Shown here piece after piece: positions 1 through 7,634 of a stretch of DNA of 64,000 bases; position 1 is the stretch's first letter, and each line of letters starts with the position of its first letter. The DNA lies in the NCBI GenBank assembly GCA_003133245.1, contig PKWM01000014.1:1-64000 (forward strand). The letters are read 5' to 3'. Both the position numbers and the translations under genes were made by a program. The notes beneath the pieces were generated by a model. It did not search any database, was not told the origin of the DNA, and saw nothing but the letters and a program-made list of their open reading frames with translations. Source of the stretch: Rhodoferax sp. Its GTDB lineage: Bacteria; Pseudomonadota; Gammaproteobacteria; Burkholderiales; Burkholderiaceae_C.

Positions 1-57
1 GTTTCCTTGACCTAGCGGGCTCCAGTGTCCGCTTGCGACGAAACCGGCGATGTCCTC

Positions 58-972
58 TCAGGCCGCTGAAAATTGCAGTCGGTAATCGTTTGCAAACTCT
101 GCGCATCGTTGACGCATCAACTGCCGTTGCAGTGCGATCATCTTGCGATCACTGCAATAGAAGCTCGAAGTGCTTAGCGCGTATTGGCGCAACAAATGGG
201 ACACGGCGTTCGCGTCCGATGGTGTGGAGGCTGCAATCGGCCTCAGCGCAGGGCAGCGCGTACCCTGCTTGTACCTGATCACTTTTGCCAGTCTGTTGGC
301 GAATGCCTTGCCTGGCGAAATGTATCGGACCAGGGGTCGGTCCGCGATCATTGGCAAATAGGGCCGATTAATGGTAGCCAACCAGTCGTGCCACTTGAAC
401 TCATTGAAGCGATGAGTCAAGATGCAAGCTGCCCATGGGATGCCCATCGCGTCGGCGAAGATCGCCCCGTGCAGCGATTCGGCAAGAATGCGGGAACAGC
501 CACGCATCTGGGCAATCACCTCATTGGGGGATTGCCTTGGATTGACGACTGTCATTCCCGCGTTGGCGGACACATTGTTCCAGTCGAAGGCATCGCAAGT
601 CGCGTAGTGCGGAATCAGGCCGACCGGGCCATCGCAATCGTGTCCAGGGGTCAGCTCGGGCCAAAGGATCGCTGCATCGCCAATGGCGCTTTCGTCCGGC
701 AGTCGGAACTCGGCTGCCGTCATCGGCCCTCTAACCCACCGAAAATCCCAGTTCTTGTCCGGCAAGGCGCTATTGAACTCCCCAATGCCAGACCCCAGTA
801 CCACCTTCCGGATCGACTGGTTGTGCCGACCATCGAGCAGCGTACCCACGCCATAGATCAAGACTTTTTCGGTCAACTCGGCCAGGTTGGGAAACAGGCG
901 GTTCCACAACAACAAATTGATATCGTCACCAAAATTTCCGCCTTTAATGTCACAGTACTTGAGCAGTTTCAT
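58..972 (-). CDS. Polysaccharide pyruvyl transferase family protein
   Basis: A 304-residue protein of the polysaccharide pyruvyl transferase family (ExoV/CsaB/WcaK type). Members usually add a pyruvate ketal to a sugar of a capsule or exopolysaccharide in the cytoplasm, using phosphoenolpyruvate. The N-terminus has the typical GGNFGDDIN motif (about residues 11-19). Further family signatures are VLIYGVGTLLDG (about 38-49), VRGPMTA (about 80-86) and an ESLHGAIFADAMGIPW stretch (about 165-180). An ATG follows a weak AGAGA purine run. The gene stands alone at the window edge, and the 57 bases beyond its stop show nothing recognisable. It is about 10 kb from the glycan cluster and probably serves a separate or scattered polysaccharide locus. 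Family assignment is good; the acceptor sugar is unknown. Confidence 0.8.
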   Translation of the reverse strand: MKLLKYCDIKGGNFGDDINLLLWNRLFPNLAELTEKVLIYGVGTLLDGRHNQSIRKVVLGSGIGEFNSALPDKNWDFRWVRGPMTAAEFRLPDESAIGDAAILWPELTPGHDCDGPVGLIPHYATCDAFDWNNVSANAGMTVVNPRQSPNEVIAQMRGCSRILAESLHGAIFADAMGIPWAACILTHRFNEFKWHDWLATINRPYLPMIADRPLVRYISPGKAFANRLAKVIRYKQGTRCPALRPIAASTPSDANAVSHLLRQYALSTSSFYCSDRKMIALQRQLMRQRCAEFANDYRLQFSAA

Positions 973-1623
973 CGTAAGGTCTCTTTGACCGTCATTGAAC
1001 AGGAGGAAGGGCTCCGCCTGTGGGACACCAGTTTCAAGCGCCCATATCAGTTCAGTAGGTCTGTAGTGTTCACGAGGGGTAAAGATTGTTTCAAACAGTC
1101 AGACTTCGTCAGCCTTACAGGTTGGAAATTCGCCATCTAATGGTAGTAATGTGTGGATGCTGGAAAATGGCGTTTCTGTCATTTTTGGTCACTACTACCC
1201 GATTCGCCAACTGAAAGTGCCAGCCTTGTTGTTCACCAACGTTGGCTATGGAACGATCAGTTTAGGAATCTCTATAACTGCTTGGTGTCTATTGCGGTAA
1301 TAGGAGACGGCCACACACTTTGCGTCGAGACGTCAGGTCCGTCGAGTCTCCTCGAAAGTTTTCCAGGTGCCGTGCGTTACCGATCGCCGCAACCGCTGCC
1401 CACAGGCCGCGCCACGCCAGAAAAACTTTTGCCGCCACCCGTCGCACCCGACGACTCGTCGCCATTTCGGTGCCAAGTTCGGGCAGTTCGGGGGTGTTCG
1501 ACGGAATCGAAAGCGGCTATACGCAACCCATTGACCCGTATAGAGATTTCGCCGCCAAAAATCGACGCTCGCTCAAAAGTTCGGGGGATGGGTCGGGGCG
1601 CAACGGCAAGGCGAGCGGCCAAG
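973..1623. other. Intergenic stretch without a convincing gene
   Basis: About 650 bases between the pyruvyl transferase start and the tRNA-Lys remnant. Open frames exist on both strands, but none has a recognisable product or ribosome binding site. A short minus-strand frame starting with ATG at 1465 begins MATSRRVRRVAAKVF and runs about 58 codons. Its first 46 bases are repeated in diverged form at 1961-2006. It is left unannotated as a gene. The stretch looks like decayed or recombined DNA next to a broken tRNA. Confidence 0.5.
1420..1465 (-). repeat. Diverged 46-bp direct repeat, copy 1
   Basis: Bases 1420-1465 align without gaps to 1961-2006, with about 35 of 46 identities counted by eye. 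The best-conserved core is cccgtcgca followed by ccgacgac. Both copies open with ATG when read on the minus strand and give similar arginine-rich peptides, MATSRRVRRVAAKVF and MAAGRRMRRGQREVF. Either they are remains of one duplicated gene or they belong to a dispersed element. Origin unknown. Confidence 0.4.
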
Positions 1624-1657
1624 AAAAAAGGCCTTACAAATCTTGGACTTGTAGGCC
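1624..1657 (-). terminator. Rho-independent terminator after the tRNA-Lys remnant
   Basis: Read on the minus strand, GGCCTACAA (1657-1649) pairs with TTGTAAGGCC (1639-1630) with one bulged base. A run of six T residues follows (1629-1624). It lies 22 bases beyond the point where the tRNA-Lys sequence stops, which is the place expected for the terminator of a monocistronic tRNA gene. Confidence 0.7.
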
Positions 1658-1679
1658 ATCGAAAACTGTGTTGGCTGTC

Positions 1680-1717
1680 TTAAGAGTCCGCTGCTCTACC
1701 AGCTGAGCTAAGTTCCC
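1680..1717 (-). pseudogene. 5' half of a tRNA-Lys(CTT) gene (truncated tRNA)
   Basis: The minus strand reads GGGAACT TA GCTC AGCTGGTA GAGC A GCGGA CTCTTAA. This is the 5' acceptor strand, a complete D arm, the 5' strand of the anticodon stem and an anticodon loop with CTT, as in tRNA-Lys(CTT). Directly after the loop the sequence becomes GACAGCCAACACAG, with no TCCGC-type 3' anticodon strand, no T arm and no acceptor 3' strand. A terminator follows 22 bases later. The gene has therefore lost its 3' half and cannot give a functional tRNA. No matching 3' half is visible elsewhere in the window. Confidence 0.8.
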
Positions 1718-1960
1718 ATTCGGAGAATTTGGGTGAAACGGACGGGGGGTCGATCCCGTTTTTCACCAGCCGGATTCTAGCAGGTCTTGGGGTGCATTCT
1801 GGGTGCTTGCGGAGCGGAATGCGCGGGTCAGTTGCGGGTTCAATCACTGACCAGTAGGTCGATGGATACAAATTCAACACTGTTTCATGGAACAGTCAAG
1901 GCCTCCGCGTGGCACCATGGCCCACTTTTTTCGACCGGACTAGTTTTTCAGGTTGATGGC

Positions 1961-2006
1961 GGAAAACTTCTCGCTGGCCCCGTCGCATCCGACGACCTGC
2001 CGCCAT
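1961..2006 (-). repeat. Diverged 46-bp direct repeat, copy 2
   Basis: Second copy of the repeat at 1420-1465, same orientation, about 35 of 46 identities by eye. The two copies flank the truncated tRNA-Lys, so they could have taken part in the rearrangement that broke it. That link is an inference from position only. Confidence 0.4.
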
Positions 2007-2316
2007 CCCTGTCGCCCGGCGGAAACGGTTACAGGGAATAGGCTGGCGTCAAGGCGTAGATTGCGCCGGGTGGTTTGAGAAGTTTTCTCCAGACAGGCTT
2101 GTAACGATTTTGAGCTTGCAATCTGCCAGCGTTGGCCTATAGTGATCTTTAACGGCAGTTCAATTCGGCTCAAACGGTTGGACAGGATTGCTTGAGAAAG
2201 GTGGTATTTATAGACAAAGATCACACCAACTCCATCCAACAGCCGGCGCTACTTCGCCCGGTTTACGTTACGGCAACGTGACGACCAAAGCTACAGTGAT
2301 GTGGCACACATGCAGG

Positions 2317-2339
2317 CCCCGCGTTCTTCGTGGGGTTTT
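2317..2339 (+). terminator. Possible Rho-independent terminator without an assigned gene
   Basis: CCCCGCG (2317-2323), loop TTCTT, then CGTGGGG (2329-2335) with one G-T type mismatch, followed by TTTT. This is the form of an intrinsic terminator on the plus strand. No credible plus-strand gene lies upstream, so it may end an unrecognised small RNA or be a relic. Confidence 0.45.
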
Positions 2340-2497
2340 GCATTTCTGGGGGAGGGGACAAGCTTCACATTCTCGCTGCCGCCTGTGGTTAACCCCTGAT
2401 CGTCGAAGCGCCGGATGCGTCGAATATTGAGAAAGTTGTGGACCCGGTTTGCAGTGGCACTTGCCTGTCGACAGAGGAATGTCACAGATCGCTCCCC

Positions 2498-3052
2498 TCA
2501 CATACCAGACTTGCGTAGGAACGGGATCATCTGGCGCAGGATATCGTCGTGCGCCAGGAAATGATGCTTCAGTGCCGCTGCGATATGCACGCCCACGAGT
2601 GCGATCAGGAGGTAATCCAGATTTCGGTGGAGTTCCAACAGGAACTGACCTAATTCCTTATCTTTCCCGACAAGATCTGGAATTGGAATTACACCGAACA
2701 ATACGGTCTGAAAACCAGTGGCCGAACTCATCAGCCATCCAGTCATAGGTGCGACAAAGATCAGAACGTAGAGAAGAATGTGCATGGCGAACGCTGCGGA
2801 CCGCTCCCATCTTGCCATCGTCGCTGGCAGAGCAGGCGGACGATAGACAATGCGCCACACTACGCGGATGATGGCAAGTGCTAGCACTGTCATGCCTATC
2901 CACTTGTGATAGTTGAACAGTCTGAGCTTGTACGGGCTTAGCAAAAGGTTGTGCATGTACACACCGAGCGGAAAGGCGGCAAAGATCAACAAGGCGATTA
3001 CCCAGTGCAGACTGATGGCGGCGCGAGTGTAGGCAGCGGACTTTGTCGTCAA
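2498..3052 (-). CDS. Cytochrome b561 family membrane protein
   Basis: A 184-residue di-heme cytochrome b561 (CybB type) with four predicted membrane helices. Such proteins pass electrons across the inner membrane, usually to or from the quinone pool. The helices carry the expected histidines: the first in SLHWVIALLIF, one in YHKWIGMTVLAL, one in FAMHILLYVLIF and the last in VGVHIAAALKHH. A TTG start at 3052 is chosen because GGGGGAGAAAT lies just upstream and it gives the usual family length. The longer ATG frame from 3118 would overlap the preceding yceI gene and add a non-homologous tail. It forms a three-gene unit with two YceI-family genes, a combination seen in other proteobacteria. Confidence 0.85.
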   Translation of the reverse strand: MTTKSAAYTRAAISLHWVIALLIFAAFPLGVYMHNLLLSPYKLRLFNYHKWIGMTVLALAIIRVVWRIVYRPPALPATMARWERSAAFAMHILLYVLIFVAPMTGWLMSSATGFQTVLFGVIPIPDLVGKDKELGQFLLELHRNLDYLLIALVGVHIAAALKHHFLAHDDILRQMIPFLRKSGM

Positions 3053-3092
3053 AATTTCTCCCCCACCAGATGACTCGCGAGCGCGAAACGGC

Positions 3093-3839
3093 TTAGCCGC
3101 CAACCAATTTGAATTCAATGACGACCTCGTCCTGCACCGAGATCAGGCCATTGAGCACGGTATAGGGCTGGGCGCCAAAATCCGTTTGCCGCAGCACGAA
3201 CGAGCCAGTCACGGAAATCTTCTCCGGCAGTCCTTCAACACTGAGAGGTATCCACATTTCGCGCTTCTGGCCATGCATTTCAACCTGCACCTTGGCTGCA
3301 AATTTGGTGCCGTCACCTGATATTTCCAGTGAATGAATGCGCACAAAAGGAAATTTGTCCGCCTGCAGATTTTCTTCGCCAAGCATGTGCTTACGCGAGC
3401 CCTCTACGTCTGCGGCTGACAGTTTGGACGCGAAGGCGCTGCCAAGGGTCGAACGGAGCACTGGGTCGTCGATTTCCAGTTGGTCGAGACGGAATTCCAG
3501 ATCAAATCGCGCACCAGACGCCCCAGAAGGCGGCAGATAAAAGAATCCAGTGAACGTGGGGGCTGTAAGGATGTGGTTATGCGCAAGCTTCGCGGCACGT
3601 CCTCCACGGAAGGCATAGATTCGTACCACCGAAGATTGCGGATCCAGCGAGATGACTTTTCCACCCGCATTGGCGAGACTGGAATAAATGGAGCTTAAGT
3701 CAGCATTTTTTCCGCCCTGGGCAGACGATGGCGGCTCCAGAATCGATAGGCTTGATGTTGCGGCGCAACTGACCAAACTGGCGACAACAGCGCTTACGAG
3801 CAGTGCAGTGCATAGTCTGCATAGTTTGGTTATGCTCAC
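3093..3839 (-). CDS. YceI-family lipoprotein
   Basis: A 248-residue protein with a YceI domain, a lipocalin-like barrel that binds isoprenoid or other lipid-like molecules in the periplasm. The start is a GTG at 3839 preceded by AAAGGAGCCCAT. The N-terminus is a lipoprotein signal (LLVSAVVASLVSC, lipobox LVSC about residues 22-25), so the mature protein should be lipid-anchored. The YceI part runs from about residue 65 to the end (VRIYAFRGGRAAKLAHNH to VVIEFKLVGG). Unlike the neighbouring YceI protein, it has an AHNH sequence near the domain start. It lies between cytochrome b561 and the second YceI gene, so a role with quinone or prenyl electron carriers is plausible but unproven. Confidence 0.8.
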   Translation of the reverse strand: MSITKLCRLCTALLVSAVVASLVSCAATSSLSILEPPSSAQGGKNADLSSIYSSLANAGGKVISLDPQSSVVRIYAFRGGRAAKLAHNHILTAPTFTGFFYLPPSGASGARFDLEFRLDQLEIDDPVLRSTLGSAFASKLSAADVEGSRKHMLGEENLQADKFPFVRIHSLEISGDGTKFAAKVQVEMHGQKREMWIPLSVEGLPEKISVTGSFVLRQTDFGAQPYTVLNGLISVQDEVVIEFKLVGG

Positions 3840-3909
3840 ATGGGCTCCTTTATGACGAACGGTCGGTACGGAAAGACTGTTCTGTTGATGGCGTTAACTA
3901 CCATTAGCG

Positions 3910-4494
3910 TTAACGCGACGAGACAGTGCTCGACTTCGCCGCAGGAGGTAAAAGCGCCAGCCGGACTTTGACGAGAATCTCTGGCGACACAACGTCGACT
4001 TCGTTCCATAAGCCAGCACCAATGTTGAAGTCTTCTCGTTTTATAACGAATTCGCTGGTGACAATGGTCTTTCCACTGGCCTGGTCGGTGCTGTTGAACT
4101 GAATAAGCAATTCGCGCTCTTTGCCATGTATGTTCAATGTGCCCTTGACCTCGTAGCGCCCTTTGCCAAGTTCGCGTATTGCGGCGCTCTTGAAGCTTGC
4201 ATACGGAGCACGGGCCTTGTCCAACCAATCCGGTCCCACCGCAAGCGAGTCAGCCTCGTCACTTCCCGTGGTCAGTGATCCGATATCGATGCGTATGTTG
4301 ACGCTGGATTTCTCCATTTTGGTTGCGTCGATATCAATCGCAGCGTCAAAGCGTTTGAATTTACCGGAAACTGGAACGCCCATTTCCTTGACGACGAATT
4401 CGATCTGCCCCTCTTCCGGCAACACAGCACGTGGCGCAGCGAAAGCAATGGCCGATGAAATTAACAGGCAAATCGCTAGCGTGGATTTGTACAT
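3910..4494 (-). CDS. YceI-family periplasmic protein
   Basis: A 194-residue YceI-family protein. The chosen ATG at 4494 opens directly onto a Sec signal peptide (MYKSTLAICLLISSAIAFA, cleavage after AFA). A longer frame from 4569 would put 25 extra residues before the signal. The domain carries the family pattern FVVKEMGVPVSGKFKRFDA near the N-terminus and VKGTLNIHGKERELLIQF in the middle. It is soluble in the periplasm rather than lipid-anchored and lies 70 bases upstream of the lipoprotein YceI gene, presumably in the same operon. The bound ligand is unknown. Confidence 0.82.
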   Translation of the reverse strand: MYKSTLAICLLISSAIAFAAPRAVLPEEGQIEFVVKEMGVPVSGKFKRFDAAIDIDATKMEKSSVNIRIDIGSLTTGSDEADSLAVGPDWLDKARAPYASFKSAAIRELGKGRYEVKGTLNIHGKERELLIQFNSTDQASGKTIVTSEFVIKREDFNIGAGLWNEVDVVSPEILVKVRLALLPPAAKSSTVSSR

Positions 4495-4623
4495 CGTTGC
4501 TTGGTTATTTTGAACTATGGGCCAACTGTGGACTGAAAGAGTCCTTAGCGCATTATGTATGAAATGCATTTAAGGATGAACCGCCGCATTAACCCGACTA
4601 GGTGGCGACTGTCTTAATGGTGA

Positions 4624-4815
4624 TTAGTTCTTCGCGACCTTCGAATCTGGAATCACTGCATCAATTACGGCACCGGTCGCCTTGACGCCCGTTTTGACGA
4701 CCACCGCGGCCACAGTGACGACCACATCGGCCACGGCTACCACTGCGCACCCGCTGCACATCAGCATTGTTATGGTGACCACGACCATTGCTGCCCTATC
4801 GACAACTCGCTTCAT
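4624..4815 (-). CDS. Small lipoprotein rich in valine and alanine
   Basis: A 63-residue protein of unknown function. The ATG at 4815 is preceded by GCGGAGATTTTTA, a good ribosome binding site; longer frames lack one. The N-terminus is a lipoprotein signal ending in MLMCSGC, with the lipobox cysteine at about residue 21. A repetitive hydrophobic stretch, VVAVADVVVTVAAVVVKTG, follows, then a short polar tail. Similar small lipoproteins occur widely in Burkholderiales. The low-complexity hydrophobic core could pack against the membrane. It stands alone between the YceI genes and a divergent periplasmic protein gene. Confidence 0.6.
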   Translation of the reverse strand: MKRVVDRAAMVVVTITMLMCSGCAVVAVADVVVTVAAVVVKTGVKATGAVIDAVIPDSKVAKN

Positions 4816-5085
4816 TAAAAATCTCCGCATAGTTTTGCGTGTGATTATCGGGCCCCAGCCGAAGGGCTTGTTGCCAACGTCGCACCTAAAGAAGTCATAC
4901 CCTGTAGCCTCCAGCACCACCGACCTGATGAAAACCTGGGATTCACTTTACGGTTCTTTACCACCGTGTATCGGTATCTTTAAGCGTAGAACCGTCTAAT
5001 ACACCCAGGCAGTGTGTTGCCCGTTTGACGGTCCCAACATGATCGCCATCCGTTAGCAGATCCCTCGTTATTCCAAAATAAAATC

Positions 5086-5568
5086 ATGAAACGTTTCACT
5101 CAAAAACTCTTGGTTGCGTCATTGCTCACTGCCTGCAGCGCTACAAGCTTTGCCCAGTACGGAGGCAGCGGCATGGGGAGCATGGGAGGAGGTCGCCGCA
5201 GCCGGGCTGGAGATACGTCCAATGCATCAAATACGGGGAGCGCGACGTCAACGCCCATAGCACGCATCAATCAAATGGTGGACAAACTCTACGATCTGCG
5301 CATAAGGCTTCTGATTACGCCGGAGCAATCCAGCACTTGGGATGATTTTCAGGCAATGGCTCGAGCGTGGGCAGAAGAGGCCTTCAGAGGTCGGATGGCA
5401 ACGGATGAACAGTCGGCATTGCGATCAATGCAACTTCGCCTCAGTGAAACACAAAATCGTTATGCAAGGATGGAGACCCTGAACGATTCCGTCAAAAAGC
5501 TCTACGCGATCCTGACTCCAGACCAGCAACGCATTGCGGATCAATACTTGCCGCCAATCATTCCTTGA
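5086..5568 (+). CDS. Periplasmic protein with LTXXQ-like motifs (Spy/CpxP-like)
   Basis: A 160-residue exported protein. A Sec signal peptide (MKRFTQKLLVASLLTACSATSFA) precedes a glycine-, serine- and asparagine-rich linker (about residues 24-60) and an all-helical domain. Two motifs resemble the LTXXQ pattern of the Spy/CpxP family: LLITPEQSSTWDDF (about 84-97) and ILTPDQQRIADQYLP (about 142-156). Family members are periplasmic chaperones or stress-response proteins. The cysteine in LLTAC is not followed by a typical lipoprotein +2 environment, so a soluble protein is preferred. Upstream lies the sequence AAAATAAAATC without a clear Shine-Dalgarno. Function is an inference from the motifs. 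Confidence 0.6.
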   Translation: MKRFTQKLLVASLLTACSATSFAQYGGSGMGSMGGGRRSRAGDTSNASNTGSATSTPIARINQMVDKLYDLRIRLLITPEQSSTWDDFQAMARAWAEEAFRGRMATDEQSALRSMQLRLSETQNRYARMETLNDSVKKLYAILTPDQQRIADQYLPPIIP

Positions 5569-5760
5569 GAGTGGTGGTTGCATTGTTTCGACAGCAACGC
5601 AGCGTGAGCCGTCATTGGACTGACAGTCCTGACTGGTAGGCTTCTGACACTTTTCGGAAATATTGACCCTACTTGTACATCAAACAACTTTAGTCAGGTC
5701 GCTCATTTCCAGTAGCTGGTGTCCAATAGTGGTCTTGGCATGAGCCGTTAGGAGATTGCA

Positions 5761-6474
5761 GTGAACACCAGTGCACTATTTGGTCGGATGCAGCTTCAGC
5801 ATCTTTCGCTCTCGAACCTCATTCAATTTGGCGATCATCTCTTCGTCGAGCACCCTGCGATTAACGCTCAGCACAAAGCAATATTCGATCTGGGAACCAG
5901 TGTTTATGAAAATTGGCGAGGTGGGGGAAGCCTCGATGTTCTGCGCCCGGCCCTAGAGAAGCTTACCAATCTCATGCATTCACACTTTTCCTTTGAAGAG
6001 CGGGTACTCGGTGAAATAGGCTATGAAGACCTGAAAAACCATGCGGCGGAGCATCGCACTATGCGTGATGAGTTATCAAGCATGCATGATCGATTTCCCA
6101 GCTTCAAGGAGGGCAAAGAAATCCGTGGAGGTTCATTGCTGGCGCCGGGTTGGTCAACCATGCAATTCATTTTGGGGTATACCGTTGGACACGTCGCTCA
6201 AAGCGATATGAGCTACAACCATGCACTGGTTGCCAGTCGCCATCGTGCGCCAACCACAGCAACTCCGACGATTATCAAACTTGCAAAGGGTCACACGCTC
6301 CGGGTGGATCATCCGCTGTCGCGTGAAATCAACTGCCTGAACGGATCACTCTGGTTTACCTTTGAGGGCCGGGTGCAAGACTTCATCCTTAAAGCAGAGG
6401 AAACCCATATCTGCCGATACGCCGGGGCGCTGGTCATTGGTGCAATGGATGACTCTACTTTCCGGATGGATTGA
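5761..6474 (+). CDS. Bacteriohemerythrin fused to a C-terminal DUF2917 domain
   Basis: A 237-residue protein starting with GTG, 6 bases after GGAG. Residues about 25-160 are a hemerythrin four-helix bundle with the full set of di-iron ligands by pattern: H38 (NAQHKAIF), H75 and E79 (HFSFEE), H94 and H98 (HAAEH), H144 and D149 (HVAQSD). Such domains bind oxygen reversibly or sense it. Residues about 170-237 match DUF2917 (KLAKGHTLRV..NGSLWFTFEGRVQDFIL), a small beta-rich domain common as a free-standing protein in Burkholderiales. The fusion is unusual, and no transmembrane or signalling domain is present. No operon partner is close. The hemerythrin call is strong, the DUF2917 call good. Confidence 0.85.
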   Translation: MNTSALFGRMQLQHLSLSNLIQFGDHLFVEHPAINAQHKAIFDLGTSVYENWRGGGSLDVLRPALEKLTNLMHSHFSFEERVLGEIGYEDLKNHAAEHRTMRDELSSMHDRFPSFKEGKEIRGGSLLAPGWSTMQFILGYTVGHVAQSDMSYNHALVASRHRAPTTATPTIIKLAKGHTLRVDHPLSREINCLNGSLWFTFEGRVQDFILKAEETHICRYAGALVIGAMDDSTFRMD

Positions 6475-6634
6475 GCCATCGCGCAAGCATTCTTAATCGC
6501 TGAGTGGCTCTTGACAGTCTTTATGCATAGCTATCCATAAGTGTCTGTTGGAGTCCTACAAGGCGACAGTCCAATTGTTTCGAGTCTCCACGAAATATCA
6601 GTTGACTGGCAGCTTGCCACTCAGACGGGCTGCT

Positions 6635-7612
6635 TTACATCAGCAGATGTTCACCCGCGTTGTCGCCGCCGAGAGTGACGTAGTTGACCTTGCGGATGTC
6701 GAGCAGCTTCTTGCCGCCGGCGTAGCTGATGGAGCTTTGAATGTCCTGTTCCATCTCGATCAAGGTATTGGCTAGGCGGCCTTTGATGGGCTCCAAAATG
6801 CGCTTGCCCTCGACGTGCTTGTACTCGCCCTTGTTGAAGTCGCTGGCCGAGCCGTAGTATTCCTTGAACAGCTTGCCATCGACTTCCACCGTCTGGCCGG
6901 GGCTCTCCTCATGGCCTGCCAGCATCGAGCCGATCATCACCATGGTGGCGCCAAAGCGGATCGATTTGGCAATGTCGCCGTGCTCATGGATGCCACCGTC
7001 GGCAATGATGGGCTTGGTCGCCACGCGGGCGCACCACTTGACCGCGCTGAGCTGCCAGCCGCCGGTGCCAAAGCCGGTCTTGAGCTTGGTGATGCAGACC
7101 TTGCCCGGGCCAATGCCGACCTTGGTGGCGTCGGCGCCCCAGTTTTCCAGATCAATCACCGCCTCGGGCGTGGCCACGTTGCCCGCGATAATGAAAGTGG
7201 CGGGCATTTTTTCTTTCAGGTAGCCAATCATGGCCTTCACGCTGTCGGCGTGGCCGTGAGCGATGTCGATGGTGACGTATTCAGGTGTCAAGCCGAGTGC
7301 CAGCAATTGATCCACGGTCTCGTAGTCGGGCTGCTTGACACCCAGCGAGATCGACGCGTACAAGCCTTGGGCCTTCATGCTCTTGACGAACGGCACATTG
7401 TCCAGGTCAAAGCGGTGCATCACGTAAAAGTAGCCGTTTTGCGCCAGCCAGATACAGATCTCCTCATCGACCACGGTCTTCATGTTGGCCGGAACCACCG
7501 GGATGCGAAAGCGCCGACCACCCAGTTCGACGCTGGCATCGCACTCCGAGCGGCTTTCCACGCGGCATTTTCGGGGCAGCAGCAAGATATTGTCGTAGTC
7601 AAAAATTTCCAT
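6635..7612 (-). CDS. guaC: GMP reductase, Bacillus-type
   Basis: A 325-residue NADPH-dependent GMP reductase, converting GMP to IMP and ammonia in purine salvage. The protein is a TIM barrel of the IMPDH/GMPR family with the catalytic cysteine in [11 protein letters not shown], followed by [14 protein letters not shown] and [19 protein letters not shown]. No CBS domains are present, which separates it from GuaB. The sequence follows the shorter Firmicute-type GuaC rather than the 347-residue enterobacterial form. The ATG at 7612 has AAAGAAAG upstream; a TTG two codons earlier is possible. It is transcribed away from uvrD, downstream of the secreted CxxC protein gene with only 22 bases between them. 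Confidence 0.93.
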   Translation of the reverse strand: MEIFDYDNILLLPRKCRVESRSECDASVELGGRRFRIPVVPANMKTVVDEEICIWLAQNGYFYVMHRFDLDNVPFVKSMKAQGLYASISLGVKQPDYETVDQLLALGLTPEYVTIDIAHGHADSVKAMIGYLKEKMPATFIIAGNVATPEAVIDLENWGADATKVGIGPGKVCITKLKTGFGTGGWQLSAVKWCARVATKPIIADGGIHEHGDIAKSIRFGATMVMIGSMLAGHEESPGQTVEVDGKLFKEYYGSASDFNKGEYKHVEGKRILEPIKGRLANTLIEMEQDIQSSISYAGGKKLLDIRKVNYVTLGGDNAGEHLLM

Positions 7613-7634
7613 GGCCAACTTTCTTTGTTTGATT

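Larger units (their letters stand above)
1718..2497. other. Intergenic stretch without a convincing gene
   Basis: About 780 bases between the tRNA-Lys remnant and cytochrome b561. An imperfect hairpin (GGTGAAA..TTTCACC) occupies about 1732-1767. A diverged repeat copy sits at 1961-2006 and a plus-strand terminator-like hairpin at 2317-2339. Open frames here have no recognisable product. A plus-strand transcript ending at 2339 is possible, but no promoter or RNA family could be identified. Confidence 0.5.

Noticed and set aside
184-1140. Long plus-strand open frame at the window start
   Set aside because: It is antisense to the pyruvyl transferase gene over most of its length, and its protein matches no family.
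1153-1683. Plus-strand frame of 176 codons before the tRNA remnant
   Set aside because: No ribosome site and no recognisable domain, and it runs across the terminator and tRNA remnant of the other strand.
1289-1717. Group I intron in the anticodon loop of tRNA-Lys
   Set aside because: A terminator follows within 22 bases, and no 3' tRNA half (TTCGAAT arm, acceptor strand) was found further along the minus strand.
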